Part shown: in pieces, positions 6,408-14,389 of the stretch | Layout: the number at the start of each line of letters is the position of its first letter | How positions within the stretch are numbered: the stretch's first letter is position 1 | IMG/VR virus record: IMGVR_UViG_3300033233_000173 | Span: 1 to 21,859 of that record | DNA length: 21,859 nucleotides | Origin: a virus | Direction: 5' to 3' (one strand) | Notes under the pieces: model-generated | Seen by the model: the letters and a program-made list of their open reading frames with translations, nothing else | Database searches by the model: none | Told to the model about the DNA's origin: nothing | Translations under genes and position numbers: made by a program

Positions 6408-7405
6408 AAGTTTCCGCCGAGCCCATCATCCACAAGGACGAATACTCCGCTCTCGTCGAGACGGAGGTGATGGCGTATTTCATCGAGGTGATCTTCGAGC
6501 CCCTGCGCGACTTGGTGGCGGACGCGGGCCTGCGGGCCAACGAGCGCCGGAGCGACGATCACAGCGCGCTGTGGGATGCGCTGCTTCTCGGCACGGTCTG
6601 GTACGCTGCTGGCGTCTTCACCGGCAAGTTCAACGCCGCCATCAGCCGTGAGCTGCGCGCGATCGGCGCCCGCAAGACTGCGCTCGGGTTCTACCTCGCC
6701 GCGATGAATCTGCCCATGGGACTGCGCGGCGTGATCAGTCTGTCGACGGCGCGCAGCGTGGGCGTCCACAAGGCGGTTTTGTCGTTTTTGGACCAAGCCG
6801 CGGAGAATCAGATTCGCACCGAGCCGGGCGTCGTCTTTCCGAAGACTGTTGACATCATCGTCAAGGATTTGCAGAAGCAGCTGACCGGAACAATGTCAGG
6901 CGTCAAAGGACTTCCGGCTCCATCGCCCGCCCCCTCGGATCTGACGGAGTCGCTGCGAGAGGGACTTACACAGGGCACGAACCGGGCAATCAAAAATTTC
7001 TCGTTTGAGGCAACCCAACAACTCCGTGCCAAGGTCCTGCAAAATCTCCGTGATGGTGGACGAGTTGATCGACTCGCTCAAGTCATCGAGACGGAGTTTG
7101 GCGTCTCTCAACGCAAGGCCCGCATCATCGCCGAGACCGAGACCGCGCAGTTGGTCTCTGGTTTCCGCCGATCGCGTTACGAATCTCTGGGCAGCACTGA
7201 GTATCGCTGGAGTACCAGCCACGACGAGAAGGTCCGCCCCACCCACGGGGAGTCCAACGATCACCGCATCCTCGACAACCGAGTTTTCACGTGGGCTTCG
7301 CCGCCCGTCGTCGACTCCGCCACCGGCCGCCGGTGCCACCCCGGGGATGACTACGGTCCGTGTCGTTGTGTCGCCCGACCCATTTTCAACCTCCTAGCCG
7401 CATGA
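6404..7405 (+). CDS. Head morphogenesis protein (Mu gpF / SPP1 gp7-like)
   Basis: The 333-aa minor head protein is of the MuF type (PF04233), injected or internal head proteins that sit near the portal and help assembly. The N-terminal two thirds is helical. The MuF domain is at the C-terminus: ARIIAETETAQLVSGFRR, then WSTSHDEKVRPTHGE, and a final cysteine-containing part with RRCHPGDDYGPCRC, matching the family pattern of 'H...D.RP.H' followed by 'HP...C.C'. It begins with GTG overlapping the portal stop (GTGA), so it is translationally coupled, and ends in an ATGA overlap with the next gene. Portal followed by MuF is the standard order. Confidence 0.88.
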   Translation: MKVSAEPIIHKDEYSALVETEVMAYFIEVIFEPLRDLVADAGLRANERRSDDHSALWDALLLGTVWYAAGVFTGKFNAAISRELRAIGARKTALGFYLAAMNLPMGLRGVISLSTARSVGVHKAVLSFLDQAAENQIRTEPGVVFPKTVDIIVKDLQKQLTGTMSGVKGLPAPSPAPSDLTESLREGLTQGTNRAIKNFSFEATQQLRAKVLQNLRDGGRVDRLAQVIETEFGVSQRKARIIAETETAQLVSGFRRSRYESLGSTEYRWSTSHDEKVRPTHGESNDHRILDNRVFTWASPPVVDSATGRRCHPGDDYGPCRCVARPIFNLLAA

Positions 7406-8487
7406 GCTGCCTCACCGTCACTCAGTTTCTGCGCTATGTCGACACCGACCGATTCAACATCGCGCCGGCCTCGAAGAAGTTCGACTGCAAGTTCCTCGAA
7501 CCCGGGTTCGTCTCGTACCGGGACGTCGGCGGCAAGCTGGAGCTGTTGAAGAAGGAGACGATCGAGCGAGCGATGCCTTCCGCCGTGGGCAGCCCGATCA
7601 CCGTGGGCCACGTCATGGTGACGGCGGAGAACCGGGCGGAACTAGAGAACGGCATCATCGAGAGCTGGTATTTCAATTCGGAGGACGGCTGGTATCACGT
7701 CAAGGGGACTGTCGAAACGGACAACGCGATTCAGCTGATTCGGAAGGGGTACCGACCCTCCTGCGGGTTTGCGGTGACCGACCTCGGCCCGGGGGGTCGA
7801 GACCACGGCATCCGCTACGATCGGGAGATCACCGGACTTATCTTCAATCACCTCGCCATCGTCGAGCGCCCGCGATACGCCGGAGCGGATTTTCGTCTGA
7901 ACCACATCACGTCAGTCAACCCAACCATGAACGTATTCAAGTTCCTCAGAAAGCTCGTCACGACCGAAACCGTGGACGGCAAGCCGGTCGAGAAGGTCTC
8001 GACTGTTCCGCATGAGGCTTCCGGTGACACGGAAGTCGAGATCGACGGCTGCAAAGTCCGTCTCAACGAGCTATTCGACGCCTACCTCAAAGAGACGGCG
8101 GAGGCTTTCACCATCACGCCCGAGACCGCCCTGGAGATTTCCGGCAAGACGGTCACCATGGGTCAGCTGGCCGACGCGTATCGCAAGAACCGCGCCAACG
8201 CCGCCCCCGCGGAAACCGCCGAGCAGAAGGCCGTCCGCGAGAAGGCGGAGGCCGATGCCAAGGTTGCGCGTGAAAACGCGCTGAAGACCGAGACGCCGGA
8301 GGCCAAGGCGGCTCGCGAAAAGCAGGAAGCCGACGACAAGGCTGCCACGGACAAGAAACGTGAGAACGACCAAGCGGCGTTCTTCACCCTCCGCGCCGCC
8401 AGCGCGACCCCGAAGGTCGACGGCGGGTTCTCCACCACTTCCGGCTCGCTCAAGGAAAAGTGCGAGATCGGGGCCAAACGTTACTAA
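7402..8487 (+). CDS. DUF2213-like head protein: probable prohead protease with scaffold tail
   Basis: The 361-aa protein has a globular N-terminal domain (about residues 1-175, including FLEPGFVSYRD, GSPITVGHVMV, RKGYRPSCGFAV and LIFNHLAIVERPRY) that matches the DUF2213 family found between portal/MuF and capsid genes. The pattern NHLAIVERPR is like the 'hlAl...R' segment of capsid maturation proteases, with H as a likely catalytic residue. The rest, after about residue 265, is a charged Ala/Glu/Lys coiled coil (repeated EAKAAREKQEADDKAA-type sequence), as in internal scaffolds. A protease fused to a scaffold is therefore likely but unproven. The start is the ATG overlapping the MuF stop. A longer frame from 7360 is less likely. 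Confidence 0.7.
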   Translation: MSCLTVTQFLRYVDTDRFNIAPASKKFDCKFLEPGFVSYRDVGGKLELLKKETIERAMPSAVGSPITVGHVMVTAENRAELENGIIESWYFNSEDGWYHVKGTVETDNAIQLIRKGYRPSCGFAVTDLGPGGRDHGIRYDREITGLIFNHLAIVERPRYAGADFRLNHITSVNPTMNVFKFLRKLVTTETVDGKPVEKVSTVPHEASGDTEVEIDGCKVRLNELFDAYLKETAEAFTITPETALEISGKTVTMGQLADAYRKNRANAAPAETAEQKAVREKAEADAKVARENALKTETPEAKAAREKQEADDKAATDKKRENDQAAFFTLRAASATPKVDGGFSTTSGSLKEKCEIGAKRY

Positions 8488-8511
8488 CCGCAACCATCAA
8501 CTCAGACCATC

Positions 8512-9003
8512 ATGTCCTTCCTCAGTCAGACCATGAATACGTTCACGCAGGCCCCGATTCTGGGTCTCGTGGACCTCATCCCCTCGCCGGAGGTCATCTC
8601 CGTGCAGCTCAGTCCGTCCACTGCCGCCGTGTGCCAAGTCGGCTCGGCGCTCAAACTGATCGGCGGCCAAGCGGCCCTCCCGATTGTCGATGTGTGCTCC
8701 GGCCCGACCGACGGCCCGGTGTTCGCCGTCGTCCCCTACAACAACCGCAAGAACACGTACTCCGCGGGCGAAATCCTGAATGCCGTCATGAAGGGTACGT
8801 TCGTGTATCTGCGGTCCAGTGCCGCCATCAACCGCGGTGACAAGGTCACCACGACCGCGGCCACCACCACGACGGATCCGTTGGTGACGACCGTCTCGAC
8901 CCCGACCACGCAGTACGTGACCGGCGTCGCCATCGACCTCGCGACCGGGGCCGACCAGCTCATCCGCATTCGGATTGCCCCGAGTCTTAACGGCGCTGTC
9001 TAA
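8512..9003 (+). CDS. Head decoration/stabilisation protein
   Basis: The 163-aa protein sits directly before the major capsid gene. It is rich in beta-branched and small residues, with the pattern YNNRKNTYSAGEILNAV, FVYLRSSAAINRGDKVT and TQYVTGVAIDLATGADQLI. This resembles DUF2190-like and lambda gpD-like capsid decoration proteins, which trim or cap the capsid surface and resist internal pressure. A Thr-rich run (TTTAATTTTDP) lies between strands. The leader before the ATG (8488-8511) is A/C-rich with no Shine-Dalgarno. The family is inferred from position and the 'GD.V......G.A......' style; no catalytic motif is expected. Confidence 0.6.
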   Translation: MSFLSQTMNTFTQAPILGLVDLIPSPEVISVQLSPSTAAVCQVGSALKLIGGQAALPIVDVCSGPTDGPVFAVVPYNNRKNTYSAGEILNAVMKGTFVYLRSSAAINRGDKVTTTAATTTTDPLVTTVSTPTTQYVTGVAIDLATGADQLIRIRIAPSLNGAV

Positions 9004-9035
9004 GCGCTCCACCCAATAACCAAAACATCTCAACC

Positions 9036-10160
9036 ATGAAATCCGTTCTTCTCCGGCCCACTGGCCGATTCAATGAACAGGGTGTCGAGATCGTGGAGCC
9101 GCAGTTCCTCGACAATCGCCACACCGCGAGCAAGTCTCTCTATCAAGGGGCGAATCGCAACAATGGCCTCGACACCCGCTACAATGCGGCCGGCGTCTCG
9201 GTCGAAAACGCGACGGGATACCAGATCCTGATCGACACGATGACGTACATCAAGCAGCAGGAGTCCAAGCAGACCTACTACGAGCTGGGCTCGTTCGGCC
9301 TGACTCCGAGCAGCTTCGTGCCGATCGCCGTGGGCGACGGCTCGTGGGCCGCGAACATCCTCACCCGCCGGACCTACGCCAACGCCGGCGACTTCGAGGC
9401 GGGCCTCACGCGGCAGGGCTCCAACAACGAGCGCTCGACGCAGTCCGACGTGTCAATGGACTCGGTCACGCTGCCGACGTTCATCTGGGACGACGGCGTG
9501 TCCTACACGCTCGCGGAAATCGAACAGGCCCTGGTGGCGTCCAACTGGGACATCATCGCCTCGAAGCACGCCAGCCGCATGAAGAAGTGGCAGCAGGGCA
9601 TCCAGATCACCACGTTCCTCGGCACCAAATCGAAGAACATGGAGGGGTTGTTCATCAACACCGCCACCAACGTCAACACGGCGCTGATTACGAAGTACAT
9701 CAGCAGCATGAGCGCCGCGGAGTTCCTCACCTTCGTGCAGACGCTCATCTCGACGTACTGGACGAACACGAACTCGACGGTGCTTCCGACGCACTTCGTC
9801 ATCCCGATGATCGACTACCTCGGTCTGATGGTGCTCGTCCCCGGCTCCGCCGGCACGTTCCCGGTCCCGATGCTCACCTACCTGGAGAACGCCTTCAAGA
9901 CGCTCTGCGGGCCGAACTTCAAGATCATCGGCAACGCCTACGCGGACGCCACGAACTCGAACAACCTGCGCGGGGTGAACAAGAACACCTACGCCCTCTA
10001 CCGGCACGACCCGGAGACGCTCCGCCGCGACATCCCGGTGGACTTCACCGTCACGCAGCCGCAGACGATCAACAACTGGCAGTTCCAGGACGTGGCCTAC
10101 GGTCAGGTCACGGGCGTCGGCTTCTACAAGCCGCTCGAAGTGCTCCTGTTCCAGTTCTAA
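9036..10160 (+). CDS. Major capsid protein (DUF2184-like)
   Basis: The 374-aa protein is likely the shell subunit. It has the DUF2184-type order: an N-terminal arm, TYYELGSFGLTPSSFVPIAV, a central WDDGVSYTLAEIEQAL helix, KHASRMKKWQQGIQ, the 'GLFIN' segment, and the C-terminal TYALYRHDPETLRRDIPVDF with QTINNWQFQDVAYGQVTGVG. The family adopts the HK97 fold and this ending is characteristic. No cleaved propeptide is obvious. It is preceded by a 32-base leader almost free of G (gcgctccacccaataaccaa and onward) and lacks a Shine-Dalgarno sequence. As the most abundant virion protein it shows that such leaders can be strong in this host. It follows the decoration gene. Confidence 0.9.
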   Translation: MKSVLLRPTGRFNEQGVEIVEPQFLDNRHTASKSLYQGANRNNGLDTRYNAAGVSVENATGYQILIDTMTYIKQQESKQTYYELGSFGLTPSSFVPIAVGDGSWAANILTRRTYANAGDFEAGLTRQGSNNERSTQSDVSMDSVTLPTFIWDDGVSYTLAEIEQALVASNWDIIASKHASRMKKWQQGIQITTFLGTKSKNMEGLFINTATNVNTALITKYISSMSAAEFLTFVQTLISTYWTNTNSTVLPTHFVIPMIDYLGLMVLVPGSAGTFPVPMLTYLENAFKTLCGPNFKIIGNAYADATNSNNLRGVNKNTYALYRHDPETLRRDIPVDFTVTQPQTINNWQFQDVAYGQVTGVGFYKPLEVLLFQF

Positions 10161-10178
10161 CCAGCAAACCACCCAGCC

Positions 10179-10547
10179 ATGAGAGATCCCAAACCCGTCA
10201 AACCGACTGTCACCCCCGTGGTGGCGGCCGTTCCGCCCGTCGTCGCTGCTCCCGCAGCGGCGCCGATCAAGGCCGAGGAAGTGGTGCGTGTCTACAACCG
10301 TAGCACGCGCCAGACCTTCGAGCACGGAAAGCACAAACTGCCGCCGTCCATGTTCGTCAACGTCCCGCGGGACGTGGCCGATCGCTGGCTGCGGCTGTTC
10401 CCGGACACCGTCGTCGAGGCCGCCATTGCTCAGAAAGAGCTGGGCGGCGCGGCAGCGGAACTGGCGTTGGTACGCGACGAGCTGGCCGCAGCGAAGAAGC
10501 GCATCAGCGAACTCGAAGAGCAGTTGAAGGTAGCTCAATCCGTCTGA
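10179..10547 (+). CDS. Small coiled-coil protein after the capsid gene
   Basis: This 122-aa protein has a Pro/Ala/Val-rich N-terminal 30 residues, probably disordered. A small domain follows (VVRVYNRSTRQTFEHGKHKL and then FVNVPRDVADRWLRLFP), which reads like a beta-hairpin plus helix. The C-terminal helix has heptad spacing (LALVRDELAAAKKRISELE) and should form a coiled coil. Proteins of this size between capsid and connector genes are often head accessory or neck proteins; the 'YnRs..tf.h...kl.P......v' pattern is shared with several myovirus accessory proteins, but I cannot name the family. The leader is A/C-rich. Confidence 0.6.
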   Translation: MRDPKPVKPTVTPVVAAVPPVVAAPAAAPIKAEEVVRVYNRSTRQTFEHGKHKLPPSMFVNVPRDVADRWLRLFPDTVVEAAIAQKELGGAAAELALVRDELAAAKKRISELEEQLKVAQSV

Positions 10548-10550
10548 TCG

Positions 10551-11255
10551 ATGTCCTACGTCCTCCCCACCATCCCGGATTTCAAGGCGCAGTTTCGACG
10601 GGATTTCCCGTTCGCGACGCCCTTGGCTTCGCCCGGGGTGGTGGGAGCGACGGCCAGTGCATCGGTCGATAGTGGTCAGCATGTCACGGCCATCGCCGTG
10701 GTCACTCCGGGCAGCGGGCTTCCCACCAACCCGACCCCGATTGAAGTCGTCATCTATGGTGGGGGTGGCATTGGCGCCTCGGCGCAGGCCACAGTCGTCA
10801 GCGGGGCGGTGACCGTCATCGCCATCACGAATCAAGGAATCGGATACGCCACAGCGCCGACGGTCTACGTGCCGATCGGAGGCGACAACACCAACGTCAA
10901 GCAGGTGTCGGATTTCGACATTGCCGGAGCGTTCGCTGCCATGAGCGTGAATCTCACGCAGCAGCTTTTTGCCTCCCAGTCTTCTTTCACCCGCGGCTAC
11001 AATCTACTGGCCGCCCACTATCTTTGCGAAGCTCTGATGGCGTCGGGCACCGGGCTCGGCGGTCAAGCGCAATGGCTCACCGCATCCAAGACCGCGGGGA
11101 ATGTCACCGAGTCGTTCTCCATCCCGGATCGCGTGCTCAAGAGCCCCATCCTTTCCAAGTTGTCCAAGACCACCTACGGGGCGCAGTTCTTGGAGCTCAT
11201 CTCGCCGCAGCTCATCGGGAACTTCAAGTCCTTCTATCGGCCAACCCTTCCGTGA
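10551..11255 (+). CDS. DUF4054 head-tail connector with an inserted beta-repeat domain
   Basis: The 234-aa protein combines a connector fold with an insertion. Residues 1-25 (TIPDFKAQFRRDFPFATP) and 116-234 (VSDFDIAGAFAAMSV, GYNLLAAHYLCEAL, KTTYGAQFLELI) match DUF4054, a helical ring protein that joins portal to tail. Between them, about residues 29-111 form a Gly/Val/Thr-rich repeat with GSG- and GIGY-APTVYV-type units, the 'vtnGGsGYt.aPtV' module usually seen in tail fibres and other surface proteins. Normal DUF4054 proteins are near 130-150 aa, so the extra length equals the insert. The next gene starts in its stop codon (GTGA). Confidence 0.75.
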   Translation: MSYVLPTIPDFKAQFRRDFPFATPLASPGVVGATASASVDSGQHVTAIAVVTPGSGLPTNPTPIEVVIYGGGGIGASAQATVVSGAVTVIAITNQGIGYATAPTVYVPIGGDNTNVKQVSDFDIAGAFAAMSVNLTQQLFASQSSFTRGYNLLAAHYLCEALMASGTGLGGQAQWLTASKTAGNVTESFSIPDRVLKSPILSKLSKTTYGAQFLELISPQLIGNFKSFYRPTLP

Positions 11256-11746
11256 ACACCGTCAAGTCCAACTTCACCGGGCTTCAGACGCTTCAGCGTC
11301 AGGTCGGGGAGCTGACCGGGTTCAAGGCGCAGGTGGGGCTCTTTGCCGACAATGCGGGGCGCGTCGCCGAGCGGGGCCGCATCGCCCACAACCCGAGCCT
11401 CGGCTACATTCACGAGTTCGGCATGACCTACTCCGTGGTCAGCACCAAGACGACCATCAGCATCCCCGAACGGTCGTGGCTGCGCGTGCCGCTCATGCTG
11501 CACCTCGCGCCACTGGTGCAGGAGACTGGCGCCCGCTGGTTCGCTCTCATGGCTCGCCACGGAGTCAAGCGGGGGCTGGCGCATCTCGGCACCCTGGCGG
11601 AGGACGTCATCCAGGAGGCCTTCGCCACTGGCGGCTACGGGCTCTGGCCCGCCTTGGCTCCGCACACCGTCCGACGCAAGGGCTCATCGGCCATCCTCAT
11701 TGAAACGGCGCAGATGCGCCGCGCCATCGCTTCCCGAGTCGTATGA
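11252..11746 (+). CDS. Neck / virion morphogenesis protein (Mu gpG / HK97 gp10-like)
   Basis: The 164-aa protein starts with GTG overlapping the previous stop and ends in an ATGA overlap with the next gene. It has the pattern of Mu gpG-like tail completion proteins: an early KAQVGLFADNAGR, then NPSLGYIHEFGM, ISIPERSWLRVPL, a helix, and the end LWPALAPHTVRRKGSS with ILIETAQMRRAI ('L.dTG.L..si'). These features are shared across the HK97 gp10/Mu gpG superfamily. Such proteins form the head-tail joining ring or complete the tail tip. Its position between the connector and tail terminator fits. Confidence 0.8.
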   Translation: MNTVKSNFTGLQTLQRQVGELTGFKAQVGLFADNAGRVAERGRIAHNPSLGYIHEFGMTYSVVSTKTTISIPERSWLRVPLMLHLAPLVQETGARWFALMARHGVKRGLAHLGTLAEDVIQEAFATGGYGLWPALAPHTVRRKGSSAILIETAQMRRAIASRVV

Positions 11747-12162
11747 TCGCCTCCACTGGAATCCCCTGCGCCCGAGACCTGACCGTGCAGGAAGCGGTCA
11801 ATCCGTTGCCCTCGCTGCGTGAAACCATCACGGGCTGGTTTCGCCCGCTCACGCTTACCCGCATCACCAAGTCCCAAGTGGATTTCGAGACGAAGGAGGT
11901 CCGGCAGGAGATCAACTGCATGGGGCTCATCCAACCCTTCGGCCCGAGGGAACTGAAGCTGAAGGCAGAGGGCCAGCGCGCCTGGAACTGGCAGATGCTG
12001 CACACGACAGCCGACGTCGCCCTGAAGGATGACGAGGAGTTCACCGTGCGGGGTCTGCGCTACCGGGTCATGAGCCAGAAGGACTGGTCCGGTGACGGTT
12101 ACATGCTCTACGAGCTGGTGCAGGATTACGTCAACAGCCCCACCAACGCCAATGGCGACTGA
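11743..12162 (+). CDS. Neck/head-completion protein, family uncertain
   Basis: The 139-aa protein resembles small beta-rich neck proteins of simple myoviruses. Recognisable stretches are INCMGLIQPFGPRELKLKAE, GQRAWNWQMLHTT, FTVRGLRYRVMSQKDWS and YMLYELVQDY. The last two, in the pattern 'i.y.G..yRv.....w...Gy..yel...Y', are typical of head-closure or stopper-like proteins encoded between gpG-like and terminator genes in Bcep781-like phages. It starts in an ATGA overlap and overlaps the next gene by 11 bp. Function is inferred from position and these motifs; no catalytic site is visible. Confidence 0.6.
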   Translation: MIASTGIPCARDLTVQEAVNPLPSLRETITGWFRPLTLTRITKSQVDFETKEVRQEINCMGLIQPFGPRELKLKAEGQRAWNWQMLHTTADVALKDDEEFTVRGLRYRVMSQKDWSGDGYMLYELVQDYVNSPTNANGD

Positions 12163-12664
12163 ACCTCTCAAAGTCATTGCAGACATCATTCGGATCGAGC
12201 TTCGGCTGAAGAACGATCAGGTGGTGGTCTACAACCAGCGGTTCGCGATCCCCACGGATGATCGGCTCTACGTGAGCGTCGGGCTGGCCGGGCTGCGGAC
12301 TTTCGGCAGCAGCAACCGGCACGTCCCCGACCCCATCACCGGGGAGTTGATTTCCCAGCAGCGGATCAACCGGCAGGAGGCGTATTCAATTCACGCTTAC
12401 AGCCGGGGCTCCGAGGCGCGGCTGCGCAACTGGGAGATTCCGCTGGCGCTCAAGAGCGACACCGCGCAGCGCTGGCAGGAGACCAACGGCATGAAGATCG
12501 GCGAGGTCCCGGCGACGATGAGCGACGCCTCTGAACTCGATGGCACAGCCATCCTCAACAAATATGCCTTGCTGGTGAACGCCCTTGTGGCGTATCAGAA
12601 GGAGTCCTCGGTCCCGTATTTCTCAGTGTTCTCGATTCCACCCGTCGTCGTACCCAACCCATAA
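12152..12664 (+). CDS. Probable tail terminator/neck protein
   Basis: The 170-aa protein directly precedes the tail sheath gene, the standard place for the tail terminator, which caps the sheath and tube and docks them to the neck. It has an N-terminal helix-strand portion (IRIELRLKNDQVVVYNQRF), then LYVSVGLAGLRTFGSSNRHV, a central QQRINRQEAYSIHAYSRGSE and a final helix with a strand VPYFSVFSIPP. The mid-protein 'e.ysi.iys' pattern resembles gp12/LIC-type neck terminator proteins of small myoviruses. I chose ATG 12152, which overlaps the upstream gene by 11 bp; an in-frame ATG at 12092 would overlap far more. Confidence 0.6.
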   Translation: MATEPLKVIADIIRIELRLKNDQVVVYNQRFAIPTDDRLYVSVGLAGLRTFGSSNRHVPDPITGELISQQRINRQEAYSIHAYSRGSEARLRNWEIPLALKSDTAQRWQETNGMKIGEVPATMSDASELDGTAILNKYALLVNALVAYQKESSVPYFSVFSIPPVVVPNP

Positions 12665-12670
12665 CTCGCC

Positions 12671-13828
12671 ATGTCATTCATCGACATCACCAACTTCGTG
12701 ACGGTCAGTGTGTCGTCACCGCCCGCCGGCTTTGCGGACTATCAGGTCAACAACCTTGCGATCTTCACCAAGGAGACGCCGGTCAACGTCGCCATCACCG
12801 CGGCCAACCCCGGCATCTACGTCAGCCCGGCCGACGTGCTCGCCGACTGGGGCGCGGGCAGCGAAGTTTATTCGCAAGCGCTCCTCGTGTTCTCGCAGAG
12901 CCCGAACATCCTCGATGGCGGCGGATCGCTCGTCATCTCGCCCATGCAGTCGGGCGATCTGTTGAAGGACGTCATCCCGGTGGCCATCACCAAAGTCTTC
13001 TTCGGCGGCGCCATCTGGGCCGGCTACAGTCCGAACGACGCCGAGATTCTCGCCGCCGGCACGGCCTGTGAAGCCCTGCGTGTGAAGCTGTTCGTGGCGA
13101 CCTTCGCCACGGCGGACATGACCACCACGACCGGCATCCTCTGGAAGCTGGTCAACGCGAATCTGAAGCACTCCCGCTGCCTGCTCTATTTGGGCGCGAC
13201 ACCCACCGCGCTGGCGGCTCGCGCCATGGCGGCGGCCTACGCCGGCCGGGCGCTCTCCGTGGACTTCACGGGTCCGGCCACGACATCCACCATGCACGGC
13301 AAGACGCTGGCGGGCATCGTGGCGGACACCGCCATCACCCAGACCATTCTCAACACCGCCCAGACAGTCGGCGTGGACCTCTACCCGAATGTGGGTGGTG
13401 GTGCCCAATACGCCGGCAAGGTCTTCTGCTCGGGCACGAACGACTTCTTCGACAACGTCTACAACCTCGACTGGTTGGTCTTCGCTCTTCAGGTGGCCGG
13501 GTTCAACGCCCTCACCACGGTGGGCTCGAAGATTCCCCAGACCGAGCCCGGCATGTCGGTGCTCAAGGGCGCCTACCTCTCGGTCCTCCAGCAAGCGGTC
13601 ACCAACAACTTCGTCGCCCCGGGCGTGTGGAACTCGCCGGAACTGTTCGGCATCCCGCAGGACCTCAAGCGCAACATCCTCGACCTCGGCTACTACCTCT
13701 ACAGTACGCCGGTCAACGCCCAGACGCAGGCCCAGCGTGTGGCCCGGCAAGCGCCGCTCGTGCGCATTGCGGTGAAGTACGCCGGCGCCATCCACAGCTC
13801 ATCGGTTATCGTAAGCGTAAACCAGTAA
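12671..13828 (+). CDS. Tail sheath protein (DUF3383-like)
   Basis: The 385-aa protein is likely the contractile sheath subunit. The N-terminus IDITNFVTVSVSSPPAG followed by FADYQVNNLAIFT is characteristic of DUF3383. The middle shows HSRCLLYLGATPTALAARAM, the family's central domain with the 'AmaAayaGralsvdf' pattern. The later NLDWLVFALQVAGFNAL and the C-terminal PLVRIAVKYAGAIHSSSVIV also match. DUF3383 sheaths occur in Bcep781-like, Pam3-like and related myoviruses. The length is near the lower family range, in line with a small machine. It fixes the phage as a myovirus. It is followed by the tube gene after a 19-bp A/C/T-rich gap. Confidence 0.88.
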   Translation: MSFIDITNFVTVSVSSPPAGFADYQVNNLAIFTKETPVNVAITAANPGIYVSPADVLADWGAGSEVYSQALLVFSQSPNILDGGGSLVISPMQSGDLLKDVIPVAITKVFFGGAIWAGYSPNDAEILAAGTACEALRVKLFVATFATADMTTTTGILWKLVNANLKHSRCLLYLGATPTALAARAMAAAYAGRALSVDFTGPATTSTMHGKTLAGIVADTAITQTILNTAQTVGVDLYPNVGGGAQYAGKVFCSGTNDFFDNVYNLDWLVFALQVAGFNALTTVGSKIPQTEPGMSVLKGAYLSVLQQAVTNNFVAPGVWNSPELFGIPQDLKRNILDLGYYLYSTPVNAQTQAQRVARQAPLVRIAVKYAGAIHSSSVIVSVNQ

Positions 13829-13847
13829 CCCTCCAGCCTTTACTACC

Positions 13848-14303
13848 ATGCCCGCAGTTTCTCTCACTGGCAACGACACTCTGGTTATCGGCGGACTCAC
13901 GATCACCGACACCTCGGACGGCGACTGGTTCGTCCTGACCTACGACAACGACCTCGCCAATCTGAAGCGCGGTAAGAACGGCAACGCCATCTTCGCGGAG
14001 AACGCAATGGGGCCGGTCGGGGTCGCCACGCTCCGACTGATCCGCGGCTCGCAGGACGACAAAGCCTTGAACTCGCTGCTCCAGCAGCAGATCCAGGACT
14101 TCGCCTCTTTCGTCCTGCTCAACGGCCAGTTCGTCAAGCGAGTCGGTGACGGCCAAGGCAACATCACCGACGACGTCGGCCAGATGTCGGGAGGCATCTT
14201 CAAGCGCAACGTGGACGCGAAGTCCAACGCCGAAGGTGACACCGAGCAGAGCGTCGCACTTTATCGCTTCGAGTTTGCGGACGTGCAACGCGGCCTGTTC
14301 TGA
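13848..14303 (+). CDS. Tail tube protein
   Basis: The 151-aa protein lies straight after the sheath. It begins VSLTGNDTLVIGGLTITDTSDGDWFVL and continues KRGKNGNAIFAENAMGPVG, ATLRLIRGSQDDKALNSLL, MSGGIFKRNVDAKSNAEGD and YRFEFADVQRGLF. The order of two-layer beta strands, a middle helix (SLLQQQIQDFASF) and the final 'y.f.fadv.rgl' matches the DUF3277/T4 gp19-like tube fold. Tube hexamers stack to the length fixed by the tape measure and carry DNA. It ends just before the structured non-coding segment at 14308-14389. No Shine-Dalgarno is seen before its ATG (leader ...tttactacc). Confidence 0.85.
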   Translation: MPAVSLTGNDTLVIGGLTITDTSDGDWFVLTYDNDLANLKRGKNGNAIFAENAMGPVGVATLRLIRGSQDDKALNSLLQQQIQDFASFVLLNGQFVKRVGDGQGNITDDVGQMSGGIFKRNVDAKSNAEGDTEQSVALYRFEFADVQRGLF

Positions 14304-14307
14304 CCTT

Positions 14308-14389
14308 CGGCGCCGGGCGGGAAAGAGGAAGGTCTCTTGGGGTCTCCTTCCTCCGACTCTCGGGTGACCGTGAGCCCCGCTCGGCGTCG
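14308..14389 (+). ncRNA. Structured RNA element between tail tube and chaperone genes
   Basis: The 111-bp gap folds into a two-hairpin junction. A closing helix of 14 pairs joins 14308-14321 to 14376-14389, with two G-U pairs. Inside it, hairpin 1 is GAGGAAGG (14325-14332) with CCTTCCTC (14346-14353), 8 perfect pairs over a 13-base loop. Hairpin 2 is CGG-GTGA-CCG (14361-14370), capped by a GNRA-type GUGA tetraloop and extended by CTC/GAG (14357-14359 with 14372-14374). No U-tract follows, so it is not a simple terminator. Its place suggests an mRNA processing, stability or attenuation element separating the abundant tube message from the low-level chaperone. Function is unknown. Confidence 0.55.

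Noticed and set aside
9453-10835. A 460-aa minus-strand frame opposite the capsid gene
   Set aside because: It mirrors the codon structure of the major capsid, accessory and connector genes and is rich in Arg, Gly, Asp, Val and His with no motif; a shadow of GC-rich genes.
12716-13795. A 359-aa minus-strand frame opposite the sheath gene
   Set aside because: Same shadow composition as other antisense frames; the plus-strand frame is a clear DUF3383 sheath.
14308-14389. Simple Rho-independent terminator after the tail tube gene
   Set aside because: The hairpins are strong but no U-run follows; the downstream bases are TTCCTGACCCCG. A structured RNA is a better description.
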